From Pseudomonas sp. FP2309 (GTDB taxonomy: Bacteria; Pseudomonadota; Gammaproteobacteria; Pseudomonadales; Pseudomonadaceae): 64,000 nt of DNA. The translations under genes and the position numbers were made by a program. The notes under the pieces are model-generated. The model was given only the letters and a program-made list of their open reading frames with translations, ran no database searches and had not been told where the DNA came from. Below, piece by piece: positions 1 to 8,465 of this stretch. How positions within the stretch are numbered: the stretch's first letter is position 1; each line of letters opens with the position of its first letter. The DNA is taken from positions 310,001 through 374,000 of the forward strand of contig NZ_CP117439.1 in assembly GCF_030687575.1 (NCBI RefSeq). Direction: 5' to 3'.

Positions 1-113
1 CTGGTCAGCCATGCCTGTGCGACGCTGATCAGCGCGCCCCAGCCGCCGGCCGCCCCTTTGTAAGGCTTGTAACGCGGGGTTGGGGTTTGGTCGGCTTGAT
101 GATGATTGCTCAC
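1..113 (-). CDS. FdhF/YdeP-type molybdopterin oxidoreductase alpha subunit, N-terminal fragment
   Basis: The first 37 codons of a gene running off the left edge on the minus strand. It begins with GTG (111-113) and overlaps the fdhD stop by four bases (GTGA). The readable residues start VSNHHQADQ and contain YKGAAGGWGAL, which resembles the N-terminus of the FdhF/YdeP family of formate dehydrogenase-like, molybdenum-dependent oxidoreductases. The coupling to fdhD, whose product activates such enzymes, supports this. No ATG lies in frame near the overlap, so the GTG start is favoured. The catalytic part is outside the window, so substrate and function cannot be judged. Confidence 0.7.
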   Translation of the reverse strand, partial: MSNHHQADQTPTPRYKPYKGAAGGWGALISVAQAWLT

Positions 114-949
114 GGCTGGTTCTCCATCGCAGGGCTGTAGACCCGCGGCGCACTTCGGTGCGGCAGGTGGATGAGATTGAGGTTATGTCGGCGGGCCCAT
201 TGCAGGGCCAGGCCGGTGGGCGACGACAGGCTGACCAGGGTCTGGATGCCCGCGCGCAGGACTTTCTGGATCAATTCAAGGCTGCAGCGGCTGGTGACAA
301 TTGCCAAGCCACCGTCGGTGGGGATCTTTTGGCGGATCAGCGCACCGATCAATTTATCCAGTGCGTTATGCCGGCCGATGTCTTCGCGACCCAGCAGTAA
401 TTCGCCTTGGCTGTTCATAAATACCGCCGCATGCACCGCACCGCTGTGCTGGCCCAGGGGCTGGAACGCGCTGATGCGCTGGCGCAGGCCGTCGAGCCAC
501 GCCGCAGGCGGCAATGGCGCGCCGGGCAGCACTTGCAGGTCGGGCAGGGCCTGTTCCACCGCCTCCACGCCGCACAGGCCGCAGCCGCTGGTACCGGCCA
601 GTTGGCGGCGTTGCTGCTTGAGGTTCCAGAAGGCGCGGCTGGAAATCTGCACCTGAGCGTACTGGGTCGAGCCAGATCCGCTGAGTTTCAGATCATAAAT
701 GTCGCTGACGTCGGTGATGATGCCGCTGCCGATGCTGAAACCAACGATGAAGTCTTCCAGGTCCGTCGGCGTCACCAACATGACTGCCTGGCTGATGTCG
801 TTGTAGGCAATCGCCAACGCCACCTCTTCCGCCAACGCAGTGCTGGCGACGTCCGTGTGTTCGAGATTGCAATACTGATAGCTCTGGCTGGCGGCGGGCG
901 CGGGCGTTTCGAGAGCGGGCGCCGCGCAGACTGGGCGCTTGGCGTTCAT
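110..949 (-). CDS. fdhD: Formate dehydrogenase accessory sulfurtransferase FdhD
   Basis: The 279-residue product matches FdhD in length and pattern. FdhD takes sulfur from a cysteine desulfurase and transfers it to the molybdenum cofactor of formate dehydrogenase, making the enzyme active in the cytoplasm. The conserved CxxC cysteines are seen at C123 and C126 in TSGCGLCGVEA. The motif ELLLGREDIGRHNALDK is also typical of the family. It is translationally coupled (GTGA overlap) to the downstream oxidoreductase gene, its probable client. The first 25 residues are poorly conserved in character, so the exact start is less sure than the gene. Confidence 0.93.
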   Translation of the reverse strand: MNAKRPVCAAPALETPAPAASQSYQYCNLEHTDVASTALAEEVALAIAYNDISQAVMLVTPTDLEDFIVGFSIGSGIITDVSDIYDLKLSGSGSTQYAQVQISSRAFWNLKQQRRQLAGTSGCGLCGVEAVEQALPDLQVLPGAPLPPAAWLDGLRQRISAFQPLGQHSGAVHAAVFMNSQGELLLGREDIGRHNALDKLIGALIRQKIPTDGGLAIVTSRCSLELIQKVLRAGIQTLVSLSSPTGLALQWARRHNLNLIHLPHRSAPRVYSPAMENQP

Positions 950-1044
950 GGGGCAGTCACCGACGGATTGATCAGTGTTTAGACTAGGCGCGACAAAGCG
1001 TCGCGTCTAATTGCCAGTACTGATCTGCCGATAGATGACGTCGA

Positions 1045-1932
1045 TCAAGACTCTGTTTGCGATTTCTGATACAGCGCAAAACACGCCTCGGCCAGCGCCG
1101 AACGCGGCGCACTGCGCCGCATGATCAAGCCCAGGCGCGCCAGGGTGTGGGCGTCTTCGATCGGTTGCAGGCGCAGGTGCTCGGTGAGCGCGTCCAGGCC
1201 ACCGTCAAGCGGCATCACCGCGCAACATAAACCGCCGTGCACGGCTTGTAACAACTGATGGACGGCATCGGTTTGCAGCAACGGTTGCGGGGTGAGCCCA
1301 CGGCTGTGGAAGTTGTGGTCGATGGACTGGCGAAAGTGCATGCCGCTGGTGAGCATGCCCAGGGGCAGTTCTATCAAGGCTTCCCAGCTCAATGGCGTGT
1401 CGCCAAAGCTGAAAAAACGTTGATCGTAGAGCAGGCCCATACGGGTTTCACCCAAGGCCAGCGAGTCGAAGCGTTCGTTGTCCAGACGCTCCAGGTAAGA
1501 CACGCCCAGATCCAGGCGATTACTCGCCAACTGCTCAAGAATCTGCTCGGAGCTGAGGGCCGACAGCTCGAAGCGCAGGCTTGGGTGTTCTTTGTGCAAC
1601 TGTTGCATCAGCGCCAAGGGATCGAAGCTCGACAGCGGCACCACGCCCAGGCGCAAGGTGCCCACCAGGTTGCCGCGACACGCGGCCGCCTCGGCCTGTA
1701 AACCGTCATAGGCCGCCAGCACCGTGCGTGCCCAGGCCAGCACGCGCTCGCCGGGGGCCGTGAAACCCTCGAAACGCTGGCCGCGATTGACCAGCGGCAG
1801 GTCCAACTCTTCTTCAAGGCTGCGCAGGCGCATCGACAGCGTGGGCTGGGTGATATGGCAGCGCGCCGCGGCCTGGCCGAAGTGGCGGGTTTCGTCGAGG
1901 GCGATCAGGAATTTCAGCTGTTTGATGTCCAT
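1045..1932 (-). CDS. LysR-family transcriptional regulator
   Basis: A 295-residue protein with the standard LysR layout. Residues 1-60 form the winged helix-turn-helix (MDIKQLKFLIALDETRHFGQ, then HITQPTLSMRLRSLEEEL), followed by a linker helix and a periplasmic-binding-protein-like effector domain from about residue 90. Gene orientation is the same as fdhD and the oxidoreductase 95 bases further on, so regulation of the formate dehydrogenase-like genes is plausible, but no operator could be identified. The effector is unknown. The start ATG is the only one consistent with the family N-terminus. Confidence 0.88.
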   Translation of the reverse strand: MDIKQLKFLIALDETRHFGQAAARCHITQPTLSMRLRSLEEELDLPLVNRGQRFEGFTAPGERVLAWARTVLAAYDGLQAEAAACRGNLVGTLRLGVVPLSSFDPLALMQQLHKEHPSLRFELSALSSEQILEQLASNRLDLGVSYLERLDNERFDSLALGETRMGLLYDQRFFSFGDTPLSWEALIELPLGMLTSGMHFRQSIDHNFHSRGLTPQPLLQTDAVHQLLQAVHGGLCCAVMPLDGGLDALTEHLRLQPIEDAHTLARLGLIMRRSAPRSALAEACFALYQKSQTES

Positions 1933-2064
1933 CTTCGCTCCAGGGCTTATTCCAATGGCGTGGGGATTCTAGCGCGTTTGGGTCTTTTGCCGGTCCGGAA
2001 CCAGACTCCTTGAGACTGGTCTAGTCTTGGGCATCTGGAATTCAACTACCAAGGAGAGTGCACC

Positions 2065-2505
2065 ATGAGTCTTTTTAGCTTTGTGAAGGAAGCCGGCGAG
2101 AAGTTGATCGATCTGTTGACGCCGGGTAATGCGAATGCGGGTGAGCAGTTGAAGGAACACGTCGCCAAGGTGGGTCTGGGGAGTCCGAATGTGCAGACCA
2201 CTGTAGATGGCGACACGGTGACCGTGACCGGTGAAGTCGCCACCCAGGAAGAGAAAGAGAAGATTCTGCTGGCGCTGGGCAATATTGCCGGGGTGGCCAG
2301 CGTGGATGACCGGATCACCGTAACCGGCCCGGCCGTTGTCGCTGCCCGTTTCGTCGTGGTGAAAAAGGGCGACACCCTGAGCGCAATTTCCCTTGCGGTG
2401 TATGGCAACGCCAACCAGTACAACAAAATCTTCGAGGCCAACAAGCCGCTGTTGTCGCACCCGGACAAAATCTACCCAGGGCAGACGCTGCGCATTCCTG
2501 AGTAA
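2065..2505 (+). CDS. kbp: BON and LysM domain protein, Kbp/YgaU family
   Basis: A 146-residue soluble protein with a BON domain (about residues 25-90) and a C-terminal LysM domain (about 95-145: VVVKKGDTLSAISLAVYG ... YPGQTLRIPE). Length and order match E. coli Kbp (YgaU), a cytoplasmic potassium-binding protein that responds to osmotic and envelope stress. No signal peptide is visible, which agrees with Kbp rather than a secreted LysM hydrolase. An AAGGAG ribosome site lies 9 bases before the ATG. A palindromic terminator follows. The K+ role is taken from the family, not read from this sequence. Confidence 0.88.
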   Translation: MSLFSFVKEAGEKLIDLLTPGNANAGEQLKEHVAKVGLGSPNVQTTVDGDTVTVTGEVATQEEKEKILLALGNIAGVASVDDRITVTGPAVVAARFVVVKKGDTLSAISLAVYGNANQYNKIFEANKPLLSHPDKIYPGQTLRIPE

Positions 2506-2514
2506 AACGAAAAA

Positions 2515-2544
2515 ATGCGGGAGCGGGCAAGCTCGCTCCCGCAT
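2515..2544. terminator. Bidirectional hairpin between kbp and yrfG (REP-like palindrome)
   Basis: ATGCGGGAGCG at 2515-2525 pairs perfectly with CGCTCCCGCAT at 2534-2544 around an 8-base loop. An A-run lies on the left side and the genes converge here, so it can end transcription from both. The GGGAGC core is shared with other intergenic palindromes of this window. Confidence 0.7.
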
Positions 2545-2549
2545 GGCGT

Positions 2550-3212
2550 TCAGAGTCCGGTCATTAAATCTCGGTAATTGTCGACCGCCGCAAACTCCGC
2601 CGTTTCCTTCGCCCCCTTCTTGCTGTCCGGCTCTTTCACGGCCAGCAGATGCGCCACACCAAAATCCCGCGCACTGCGCAAAATCGGCAAGGTGTCGTCG
2701 ATAAACAGGCTGCGCGACGGTTCAAAGCCCGTGTCGGCTTGCAAGGCATCCCAGAATTGCGGGTTTTCCTTGGCGAAACCGTAGTCGTGGGAACTGATCA
2801 TACGTTCGAAGTACGGTGCCAGTTCGATGCGTTCCATCTTCAAAGACAGTGAATCACGGTGGGCGTTGGTGATCAGAATAACGCGTTTACCGGCCTGTTT
2901 GATCGCCGCAAGGAAGGTATCGGCGTCCGGGCGCAAGGCGATCAAGTGCGCGGTTTCCAGCTTGAGTTCACGCACCGGGATCTTCAGTTCCGCACTCCAG
3001 AAGTCCAGGCAATACCATTGCAACTGGCCGGCGTTACGCTCGAACAGTGGCAGCAACTCCATCTCGGCCATGGCCCGGCTCACACCGTGCAACTCGGCGT
3101 AACGCTGGGGCAGGTGTTCCATCCAGAAATGGTTGTCGTAGTGCAGGTCGAGCAGGGTGCCGTCCATGTCCAGCAGGACAGTATCGATGGCGTGCCAGGG
3201 CAAAGAGGGCAT
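2550..3212 (-). CDS. yrfG: GMP/IMP nucleotidase YrfG, HAD superfamily
   Basis: A 220-residue HAD hydrolase. Motif I is LLDMDGTLLD near residue 14, with the nucleophile and acid-base aspartates. Motif II is the LITNAHR threonine near residue 115. The late acidic motif is LFIDDTLPILRSA. The overall sequence fits YrfG, which dephosphorylates GMP and IMP. It is divergent from nudE and cysQ, another nucleotide-hydrolysing pair, an arrangement common in Pseudomonas and supporting the assignment. Confidence 0.88.
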   Translation of the reverse strand: MPSLPWHAIDTVLLDMDGTLLDLHYDNHFWMEHLPQRYAELHGVSRAMAEMELLPLFERNAGQLQWYCLDFWSAELKIPVRELKLETAHLIALRPDADTFLAAIKQAGKRVILITNAHRDSLSLKMERIELAPYFERMISSHDYGFAKENPQFWDALQADTGFEPSRSLFIDDTLPILRSARDFGVAHLLAVKEPDSKKGAKETAEFAAVDNYRDLMTGL

Positions 3213-3299
3213 GGGGTGTTCTCATGTAAGTAAAGATATCCGACACAGACAATCGGAAAAGCCACGGTATAGTAACCCGATCACGCCAAGGAGCCGCTT

Positions 3300-3866
3300 A
3301 TGCGCCAGAAACCCACCGTCCTCGCCCGCGAAATAGTCGCCAGTAGCCGTTTGTTCCGCGTGGAGGAAGTGCAATTGCGCTTTTCCAATGGCGTTGAACG
3401 GACCTACGAACGCCTCGTGGGGCGCGGTGCCGGTTACGGCGCGGTGATGATTGTGGCGATGGTGGACGAAGACCACGCGCTGCTGGTGGAAGAGTATTGC
3501 GGCGGCACCGATGAATATGAGTTGTCCCTGCCCAAGGGCCTGATCGAGCCTGGCGAAGACGTGCTCGCGGCGGCAGATCGCGAACTCAAGGAAGAGGCCG
3601 GTTATGGCGCGCGGCAGTTGGAGCACATCACCGAGCTGTCGCTGTCCCCCGGTTATATGAGCCAGAAAATCCAGGTGGTGCTGGCCACCGACCTCTACGA
3701 AGAACGGCTGGAGGGCGATGAGCCCGAGCCGATGCGCGTGGAGAAGGTCAACCTGCGTGAGCTGTCGCAGTTGGCACAAAACGAACAATTCAGTGAGGGC
3801 CGTGCCCTGGCGGCGTTGTACCTGGTACGAGACCTGTTGATCCAGCGTGGAGCGTTCAGCGCATGA
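3300..3866 (+). CDS. nudE: ADP-ribose/ADP-compound hydrolase NudE (Nudix)
   Basis: A 188-residue Nudix hydrolase. The Nudix box is intact at about residues 80-102 (GLIEPGEDVLAAADRELKEE, then AGY), following GX5EX7REUXEEXGU. Family members cleave ADP-ribose, NADH and Ap3A to AMP and a second phosphate product. The stop overlaps the cysQ start by four bases (ATGA), so the two are co-translated. NudE yields AMP-type products and CysQ removes pAp, so both act in salvage of adenine nucleotide by-products. Confidence 0.9.
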   Translation: MRQKPTVLAREIVASSRLFRVEEVQLRFSNGVERTYERLVGRGAGYGAVMIVAMVDEDHALLVEEYCGGTDEYELSLPKGLIEPGEDVLAAADRELKEEAGYGARQLEHITELSLSPGYMSQKIQVVLATDLYEERLEGDEPEPMRVEKVNLRELSQLAQNEQFSEGRALAALYLVRDLLIQRGAFSA

Positions 3867-4699
3867 GTGAACTGTTTTTAGGCCACCCGTTTATCGCCCC
3901 CGTGATCGAGCTGGCTCGCCAGGCAGGCGACGTTATCCTGCCGTATTGGCGCGCCGATGTGGCCGTGACCTCCAAGGCGGACGATTCGCCAGTGACGGCA
4001 GCCGACCTGGCCGCTCACCATCTGATCCTGGCCGGCTTGACCGCGCTTGACCCGAGCATCCCGGTACTGTCCGAAGAAGACGCCGATATCGACCAGAGCG
4101 TGCGCGCCGGTTGGACGCGTTGGTGGTTGGTCGACCCGCTGGATGGCACCAAGGAATTTATTGCCGGCAGTGAAGAGTTCACCGTCAATATTGCCCTGAT
4201 CGAACAAGGGCGCGTGGTGTTCGGCGTGGTGTCGATGCCTACCAGCGGTCGTTGCTATTTCGGCGGCGCAGGTCTGGGCGCGTGGCGCTCCGATGTAAAC
4301 GAAGCGCCCAGGCAGATCCAGGTGCGTGAGGCGCCGGCGGCGGGTGAGGCGTTTACCGTGGTTGCCAGCCGTCGGCACAGCAGCCCCGAGCAGGAAAGCC
4401 TGTTGAGCGGTTTGAGCGCAGGGTTGGGCGAATTGAAGCTGGCGAACATCGGCAGTTCGCTGAAATTCTGCCTGTTGGCCGAAGGCAGCGCCGATTGCTA
4501 CCCGCGCCTGGCTCCGACCTCGCAATGGGATACGGCTGCGGCCCAGGGTGTGCTGGAAGGTGCGGGGGGAGAGGTGCTGGAATTGAGCGGTGAGCCGTTC
4601 AGTTACCCGGCGCGGGCGTCGTTGTTGAACCCGTTCTTCCTGGCGTTGCCGGCTAAAGCGCCGTGGCGTGAACGCCTGTTGACCCTGGCCCGGTCCTGA
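3863..4699 (+). CDS. cysQ: 3'(2'),5'-bisphosphate nucleotidase CysQ
   Basis: A 278-residue member of the inositol monophosphatase-like family. The metal-binding signature DPLDGTKEF is near residues 91-99, with upstream EE (LSEEDADID) and downstream WDTAAAQGVLEGAGG motifs. CysQ hydrolyses 3'-phosphoadenosine 5'-phosphate from sulfate assimilation to AMP. Adjacency and ATGA coupling to nudE support the name over a generic inositol phosphatase. Confidence 0.92.
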   Translation: MSELFLGHPFIAPVIELARQAGDVILPYWRADVAVTSKADDSPVTAADLAAHHLILAGLTALDPSIPVLSEEDADIDQSVRAGWTRWWLVDPLDGTKEFIAGSEEFTVNIALIEQGRVVFGVVSMPTSGRCYFGGAGLGAWRSDVNEAPRQIQVREAPAAGEAFTVVASRRHSSPEQESLLSGLSAGLGELKLANIGSSLKFCLLAEGSADCYPRLAPTSQWDTAAAQGVLEGAGGEVLELSGEPFSYPARASLLNPFFLALPAKAPWRERLLTLARS

Positions 4700-4716
4700 C
4701 CTCTCTAGCGATTCAA

Positions 4717-4744
4717 TGTGGGAGCCGGCCAGTCGGCTCTCACA
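4717..4744. terminator. Hairpin between cysQ and the thioesterase gene
   Basis: TGTGGGAGCCG (4717-4727) pairs with CGGCTCTCACA (4734-4744), one mismatch, between convergent genes. It begins with the TGTGGGAGC core found at 16612 and 60358. No T-run follows, so it may be a REP-like element acting as a weak terminator. Confidence 0.5.
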
Positions 4745-4765
4745 CCTGGCCATGTGCCTGGGTTT

Positions 4766-5251
4766 TCAGCGGTGCAGCACATACTGGCCGGTAAATGTCA
4801 CTGCCCGCTCATCGCGGCCCTCATTCACAATCCACGTCTCCAGCGCCAATCGCGCCCGCCCGTAGCGCCTGTACGTCGCCAGAAAACGCTTCCACACCTT
4901 CTCCTCCGGCGCCGCGCAAATGGCGGTTGCATCCTGTGTGACCGGCAGCGGATAACTGATCTGCCCCTCCTGAATCACGATATGCCCGTCCTCGATCCCT
5001 TCTTCGCGCAATTGCAGGTGCAGCCAGCCCCAGCCCGCCAGTACCGCACCACAGTAGAGACTGCCGCCGAACATGGTGCTCTTGTGGTTGATGTTGGCGT
5101 CCAGCGGCAGGTGCAGGCGCAACTGCCCGTTCTGCCAGTCGAGCACCTTGAGGCCCATGTCACGGGTCAGCGGGATGTCATGGTGGAGGATGGATTCCAG
5201 GTAACGGCTGTCGCGGCTCATGGGGGCCTCTGGGTGGGTGGGCGGGGTCAT
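4766..5251 (-). CDS. Hot-dog fold thioesterase (YiiD C-terminal type)
   Basis: A 161-residue protein resembling the thioesterase domain found at the C-terminus of E. coli YiiD (hot-dog fold). Recognisable parts are NINHKSTMFGGSLYCGAVLAG and the final VTFTGQYVLHR strand. The substrate is unknown. The ATG at 5251 overlaps the dctD stop by four bases. A second in-frame ATG at 5221 (MSRDSRYLE) has CAGAGG upstream and leaves out ten low-complexity residues; it may be the true start. Linkage to dctD looks positional rather than functional. Confidence 0.8.
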   Translation of the reverse strand: MTPPTHPEAPMSRDSRYLESILHHDIPLTRDMGLKVLDWQNGQLRLHLPLDANINHKSTMFGGSLYCGAVLAGWGWLHLQLREEGIEDGHIVIQEGQISYPLPVTQDATAICAAPEEKVWKRFLATYRRYGRARLALETWIVNEGRDERAVTFTGQYVLHR

Positions 5252-6624
5252 TCGTCGTCAGCGCTTTGATTGGCGAAGTTCAGGCCGTGCTTGCGCAGTT
5301 TGTCGTGCAAGGTCTTACGCGGCACGCCCAGAGCTTCGGCAAGACTGCGCATGGAACTGTGGGGGCGGGTCAGTTCGGCGGCGATCAGGCTTTTTTCGAA
5401 TTGCTCGACTTGTTCACTCAAGCCGCCCGGTGTGGAGGTGAGCACGCTGCTGGTTGGGTTGTCCGGCGTGCTGTCCAGTGCCAGTTCCAGGCCCAGAGCA
5501 AAGCGCTCGGCGGCGTTCTGCAGTTCACGCACGTTGCCCGGCCAGCTATAACGCAACAACAAGGCGCGCTGGCCCGGCTGCAGCTCGTGCAGCGGCAAGC
5601 CGTGGCGGCTGCTGGCTTCGTCGGCGAAGTGCTGGAACAGCATCAACGCATCTTCGCCACGCTCGCGCAGCGGCGGAATGCGCAGCGGTGCAACATTGAG
5701 GCGGTAATACAAGTCGGCGCGAAAACGGCCCTGATCGGCGGACTGGCGCAGGTCTTCCTTGGTGGCGGCGATGATGCGGATGTCCAGCGGGATCAACTGA
5801 TTACCGCCCAGGCGCTCCACCACGCGCTCCTGCAACAGCCGTAGCAACTTGACCTGCACGTCCAGGCTCATGCTTTCGATTTCATCGAGGAACAGCGTGC
5901 CGCCGTTGGCGAACTCGAACTTGCCGATGCGCCGTTTCTGCGCGCCGGTAAACGCTCCGGGTTCGTGGCCGAACAGTTCGCTCTCCACCACCGATTCGGC
6001 CAAGGCACCCGCGTTGATCGCCACAAACGGGCCACTGCGGCGGCTCGACAGGTCGTGCAGGGCACGGGCGACCACCTCTTTGCCGGCCCCGGTTTCGCCA
6101 AGGATCAGCACGTCGGCCTTGGTCGCCGCCAGGGCGCCGATCTGCTCGCGCAGGCGCAGCATTTGCGGCGAGTGCCCCACCAGGCGCGTACTCAGTTGCT
6201 GGCGGTCGCTGAGGGCCAGGCGCAGGCTGCGGTTGTCCAGCACCAGACGGCGCAAGGCCAGGGCGCGGCGCACGCTGTCGAGCAGCGAATCGCTGGCAAA
6301 GGGCTTTTCGAGGAAGTCATAGGCGCCGGCGCGCATGGCTTGCACTGCCAGCGGCACGTCGCCGTGGCCGGTGATCAGCAGCACCGGCAGGTCCGGGTCC
6401 TGGCCGTGGAGTTCGGCCAGCAGCTCCAGGCCGTCCATGCCGGGCATGCGGATATCACTGACGACCACGCCGGGCCAGTCCCGCGACAGACGCGCGGTGA
6501 GGCCGGTGGCTTCGCCCAGGGGCAGCACTTTCAGCCCGGCCAGGTCCAGGGTCTGGCACAGCGCCTGACGCAGGTGTGGATCGTCGTCGATCAACACCAC
6601 CTGAATCTGGTTATCGATACTCAT
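5248..6624 (-). CDS. dctD: C4-dicarboxylate response regulator DctD (sigma-54 activator)
   Basis: A 458-residue NtrC-type regulator. The receiver domain (about 8-120) has acidic pocket LIDDD and phosphoacceptor D57 in VSDIRMPGMDG. The AAA+ domain (about 145-375) has Walker A GETGAGKE and the sigma-54 contact loop GAFTGA. A Fis-type HTH ends the protein (SLAEALGVPRKTLHDKL). The frame is open for 128 codons before MSIDNQ, but the ATG at 6622-6624 overlaps the dctB stop by four bases and begins the conserved receiver, so it is the start. With DctB it would activate sigma-54 promoters of dicarboxylate uptake genes; no dctA lies in this window. Confidence 0.92.
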   Translation of the reverse strand: MSIDNQIQVVLIDDDPHLRQALCQTLDLAGLKVLPLGEATGLTARLSRDWPGVVVSDIRMPGMDGLELLAELHGQDPDLPVLLITGHGDVPLAVQAMRAGAYDFLEKPFASDSLLDSVRRALALRRLVLDNRSLRLALSDRQQLSTRLVGHSPQMLRLREQIGALAATKADVLILGETGAGKEVVARALHDLSSRRSGPFVAINAGALAESVVESELFGHEPGAFTGAQKRRIGKFEFANGGTLFLDEIESMSLDVQVKLLRLLQERVVERLGGNQLIPLDIRIIAATKEDLRQSADQGRFRADLYYRLNVAPLRIPPLRERGEDALMLFQHFADEASSRHGLPLHELQPGQRALLLRYSWPGNVRELQNAAERFALGLELALDSTPDNPTSSVLTSTPGGLSEQVEQFEKSLIAAELTRPHSSMRSLAEALGVPRKTLHDKLRKHGLNFANQSADDE

Positions 6625-8429
6625 ACACTGCGGTCCTCGGACGGTTGCAGACTGACGCCCGGCGAGCCGGCACGCAATTTCAAGGTTAACAGCGCGCCGC
6701 CTTCCTTGTGGTTGGCAAACAGCAGTTCGCCACCAAAGGCGCGCATCAGGGTGTCGCAGATCGCCAGGCCCAGCCCCAGGCCCTGGGTTCGGGTCTTGGT
6801 GGTGTAGAAAGGCTCGCTGGCGCGGCCCAGTGCTTCCATGCAAAACCCCGGACCGTTGTCGCGAATGTACAGGTTGACGCCGTGTGCGGTGGTTTCGGCA
6901 CTCAGCCAGAGTTTGCGCGGTGGGCCTTTTTCGGTCAGCGCATCGAGGGCGTTGGCCAGCAGGTTGCCCAGCACCTGGCGCAGACGGGTTTCGCCGGCCT
7001 GTACCCACAGGGTGGCTTCCGGCAGGTCGCGGATCAGCTCCACTTCCATCGACCGCCGGCGCTTGGCCAGCAACGCCAGGGCATCGTCCAGGGCCGGTTG
7101 CAGCGCCACGCTTTCCGGCGCATGCCGGTCGCGGCGGGCGAAGGCGCGCAGGTGGGCGATGATCGACGCCATGCGCCCGGTCAGCTCACTGATGAGCTTG
7201 AGATTGCCCCGCGCATCAGCGGTGCGTTCATGGTCGAGCAGGATCTCGGCGTTTTCCGCATAGCTACGAATCGCCGCGAGGGGCTGGTTGAGTTCGTGGC
7301 TGATACTGGCCGACATGGTGCCCAGCGCCGACAGTTTTCCGGCCTGTACCAAATCGTCCTGGGCGCGCACCAGCTCCTGCTGGGCGTGCTCACGTTCCAG
7401 CACTTCCTGTTTCAGGCGTCGGTTGAGGCCCTCCAGGTCGCTGGTCCGTTCCACCACACGGGCTTCCAGTTCGCGGCGCGCCTTGGCTTCGAAGGCAATG
7501 CGGTCCAGGTAATGGCGGCGACGTTGCATCATCAGGCCCAGCAACAGCATCAACACCAACAGCGTGGCGCCACCCACGGCGACCACCGTGCGCACCGGAC
7601 GGCTGATCAGCGAGCGCGGGGCGAGGATTTCGACGTTCCAGCCGGTCTCGGCGATGGCGGTCGATTGGCGCAGCCAGGCGCTACTGCTGAGGCTCAGCGG
7701 TTGCGGGTCGCGGGTCGGGTAGGGCTGGATCGCGATGATCGCCTGGCGTTCTTCGGCGGTCAGCGGCCGGGTGGCGCGGAACCTCCATTGCGGGCGCGAC
7801 GTGAGGATCACCACGCCGTTGTGGTCGGTCACCAGCAGTTGTTCGGGGGTGTTGCCCCACAGGCTTTCGGTGTGGTCCAGGTCGACCTTGACCACCAGCA
7901 CGCCGATGATTTCATCGCCGTCGCGCACGGCGGCAGCAAAGAAGTAACCGCGTTTGGCCGACGTGGTGCCCAGGCCGAAAAAGCGTCCCAGGTGCCCGGC
8001 CATGGCTTCGCTGAAATACGGACGGAACGAGAAATTGCGTCCGACAAAGCTGTCCTGTTTATCCCAGTTCGAGGCGGCGAGGGTTTTGCCGGTGGTGTCC
8101 ATCAGGTACATCACCTCGACCCCGGCCTGGGCGGCAACGTCCTTGAGCAACTGGTTGGCGTTAGTCAGGTTGGTGCTGACGTGGGGCGCATCCAGCGCAG
8201 TGCGCAGGGCAGGCAAGTCACCGAGGATCTGCGGCAGCACTTCATAGCGGTGCAGCGTGCCCAGCAGGTTGGCCACGTACAGATCGAGGGTCTGGCGGTT
8301 CTGCCCTGCCAGCTCGCTGCGGTAGTAGCGCTCGGCCAAATGCTCCAGCGGCCACAGCAGCGGTGCCAGGCACAACGCCAAGAGGGCGAGGCTGCGCCAG
8401 CGGGGTCTTCGCGGGAGGGATGGAGTCAT
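6621..8429 (-). CDS. dctB: C4-dicarboxylate sensor histidine kinase DctB
   Basis: A 602-residue membrane kinase. An N-terminal membrane segment (about 14-30) is followed by a long periplasmic sensor of the double-Cache type, a second membrane segment (about 285-305), a coiled coil (EAKARRELEARVVERTSDLE), the HisKA box SHELNQPLAAIRSYAEN and an HATPase with N box, DNGPGF and GLGLGLAIC. This is the DctB layout: it senses succinate, fumarate and malate in the periplasm. It is coupled to dctD by an ATGA overlap. The position next to the rml operon is also seen in P. aeruginosa. Confidence 0.9.
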   Translation of the reverse strand: MTPSLPRRPRWRSLALLALCLAPLLWPLEHLAERYYRSELAGQNRQTLDLYVANLLGTLHRYEVLPQILGDLPALRTALDAPHVSTNLTNANQLLKDVAAQAGVEVMYLMDTTGKTLAASNWDKQDSFVGRNFSFRPYFSEAMAGHLGRFFGLGTTSAKRGYFFAAAVRDGDEIIGVLVVKVDLDHTESLWGNTPEQLLVTDHNGVVILTSRPQWRFRATRPLTAEERQAIIAIQPYPTRDPQPLSLSSSAWLRQSTAIAETGWNVEILAPRSLISRPVRTVVAVGGATLLVLMLLLGLMMQRRRHYLDRIAFEAKARRELEARVVERTSDLEGLNRRLKQEVLEREHAQQELVRAQDDLVQAGKLSALGTMSASISHELNQPLAAIRSYAENAEILLDHERTADARGNLKLISELTGRMASIIAHLRAFARRDRHAPESVALQPALDDALALLAKRRRSMEVELIRDLPEATLWVQAGETRLRQVLGNLLANALDALTEKGPPRKLWLSAETTAHGVNLYIRDNGPGFCMEALGRASEPFYTTKTRTQGLGLGLAICDTLMRAFGGELLFANHKEGGALLTLKLRAGSPGVSLQPSEDRSV

Positions 8430-8465
8430 GGGAGTCGTGCGCCTGTGGGAACAGACGCATTATGC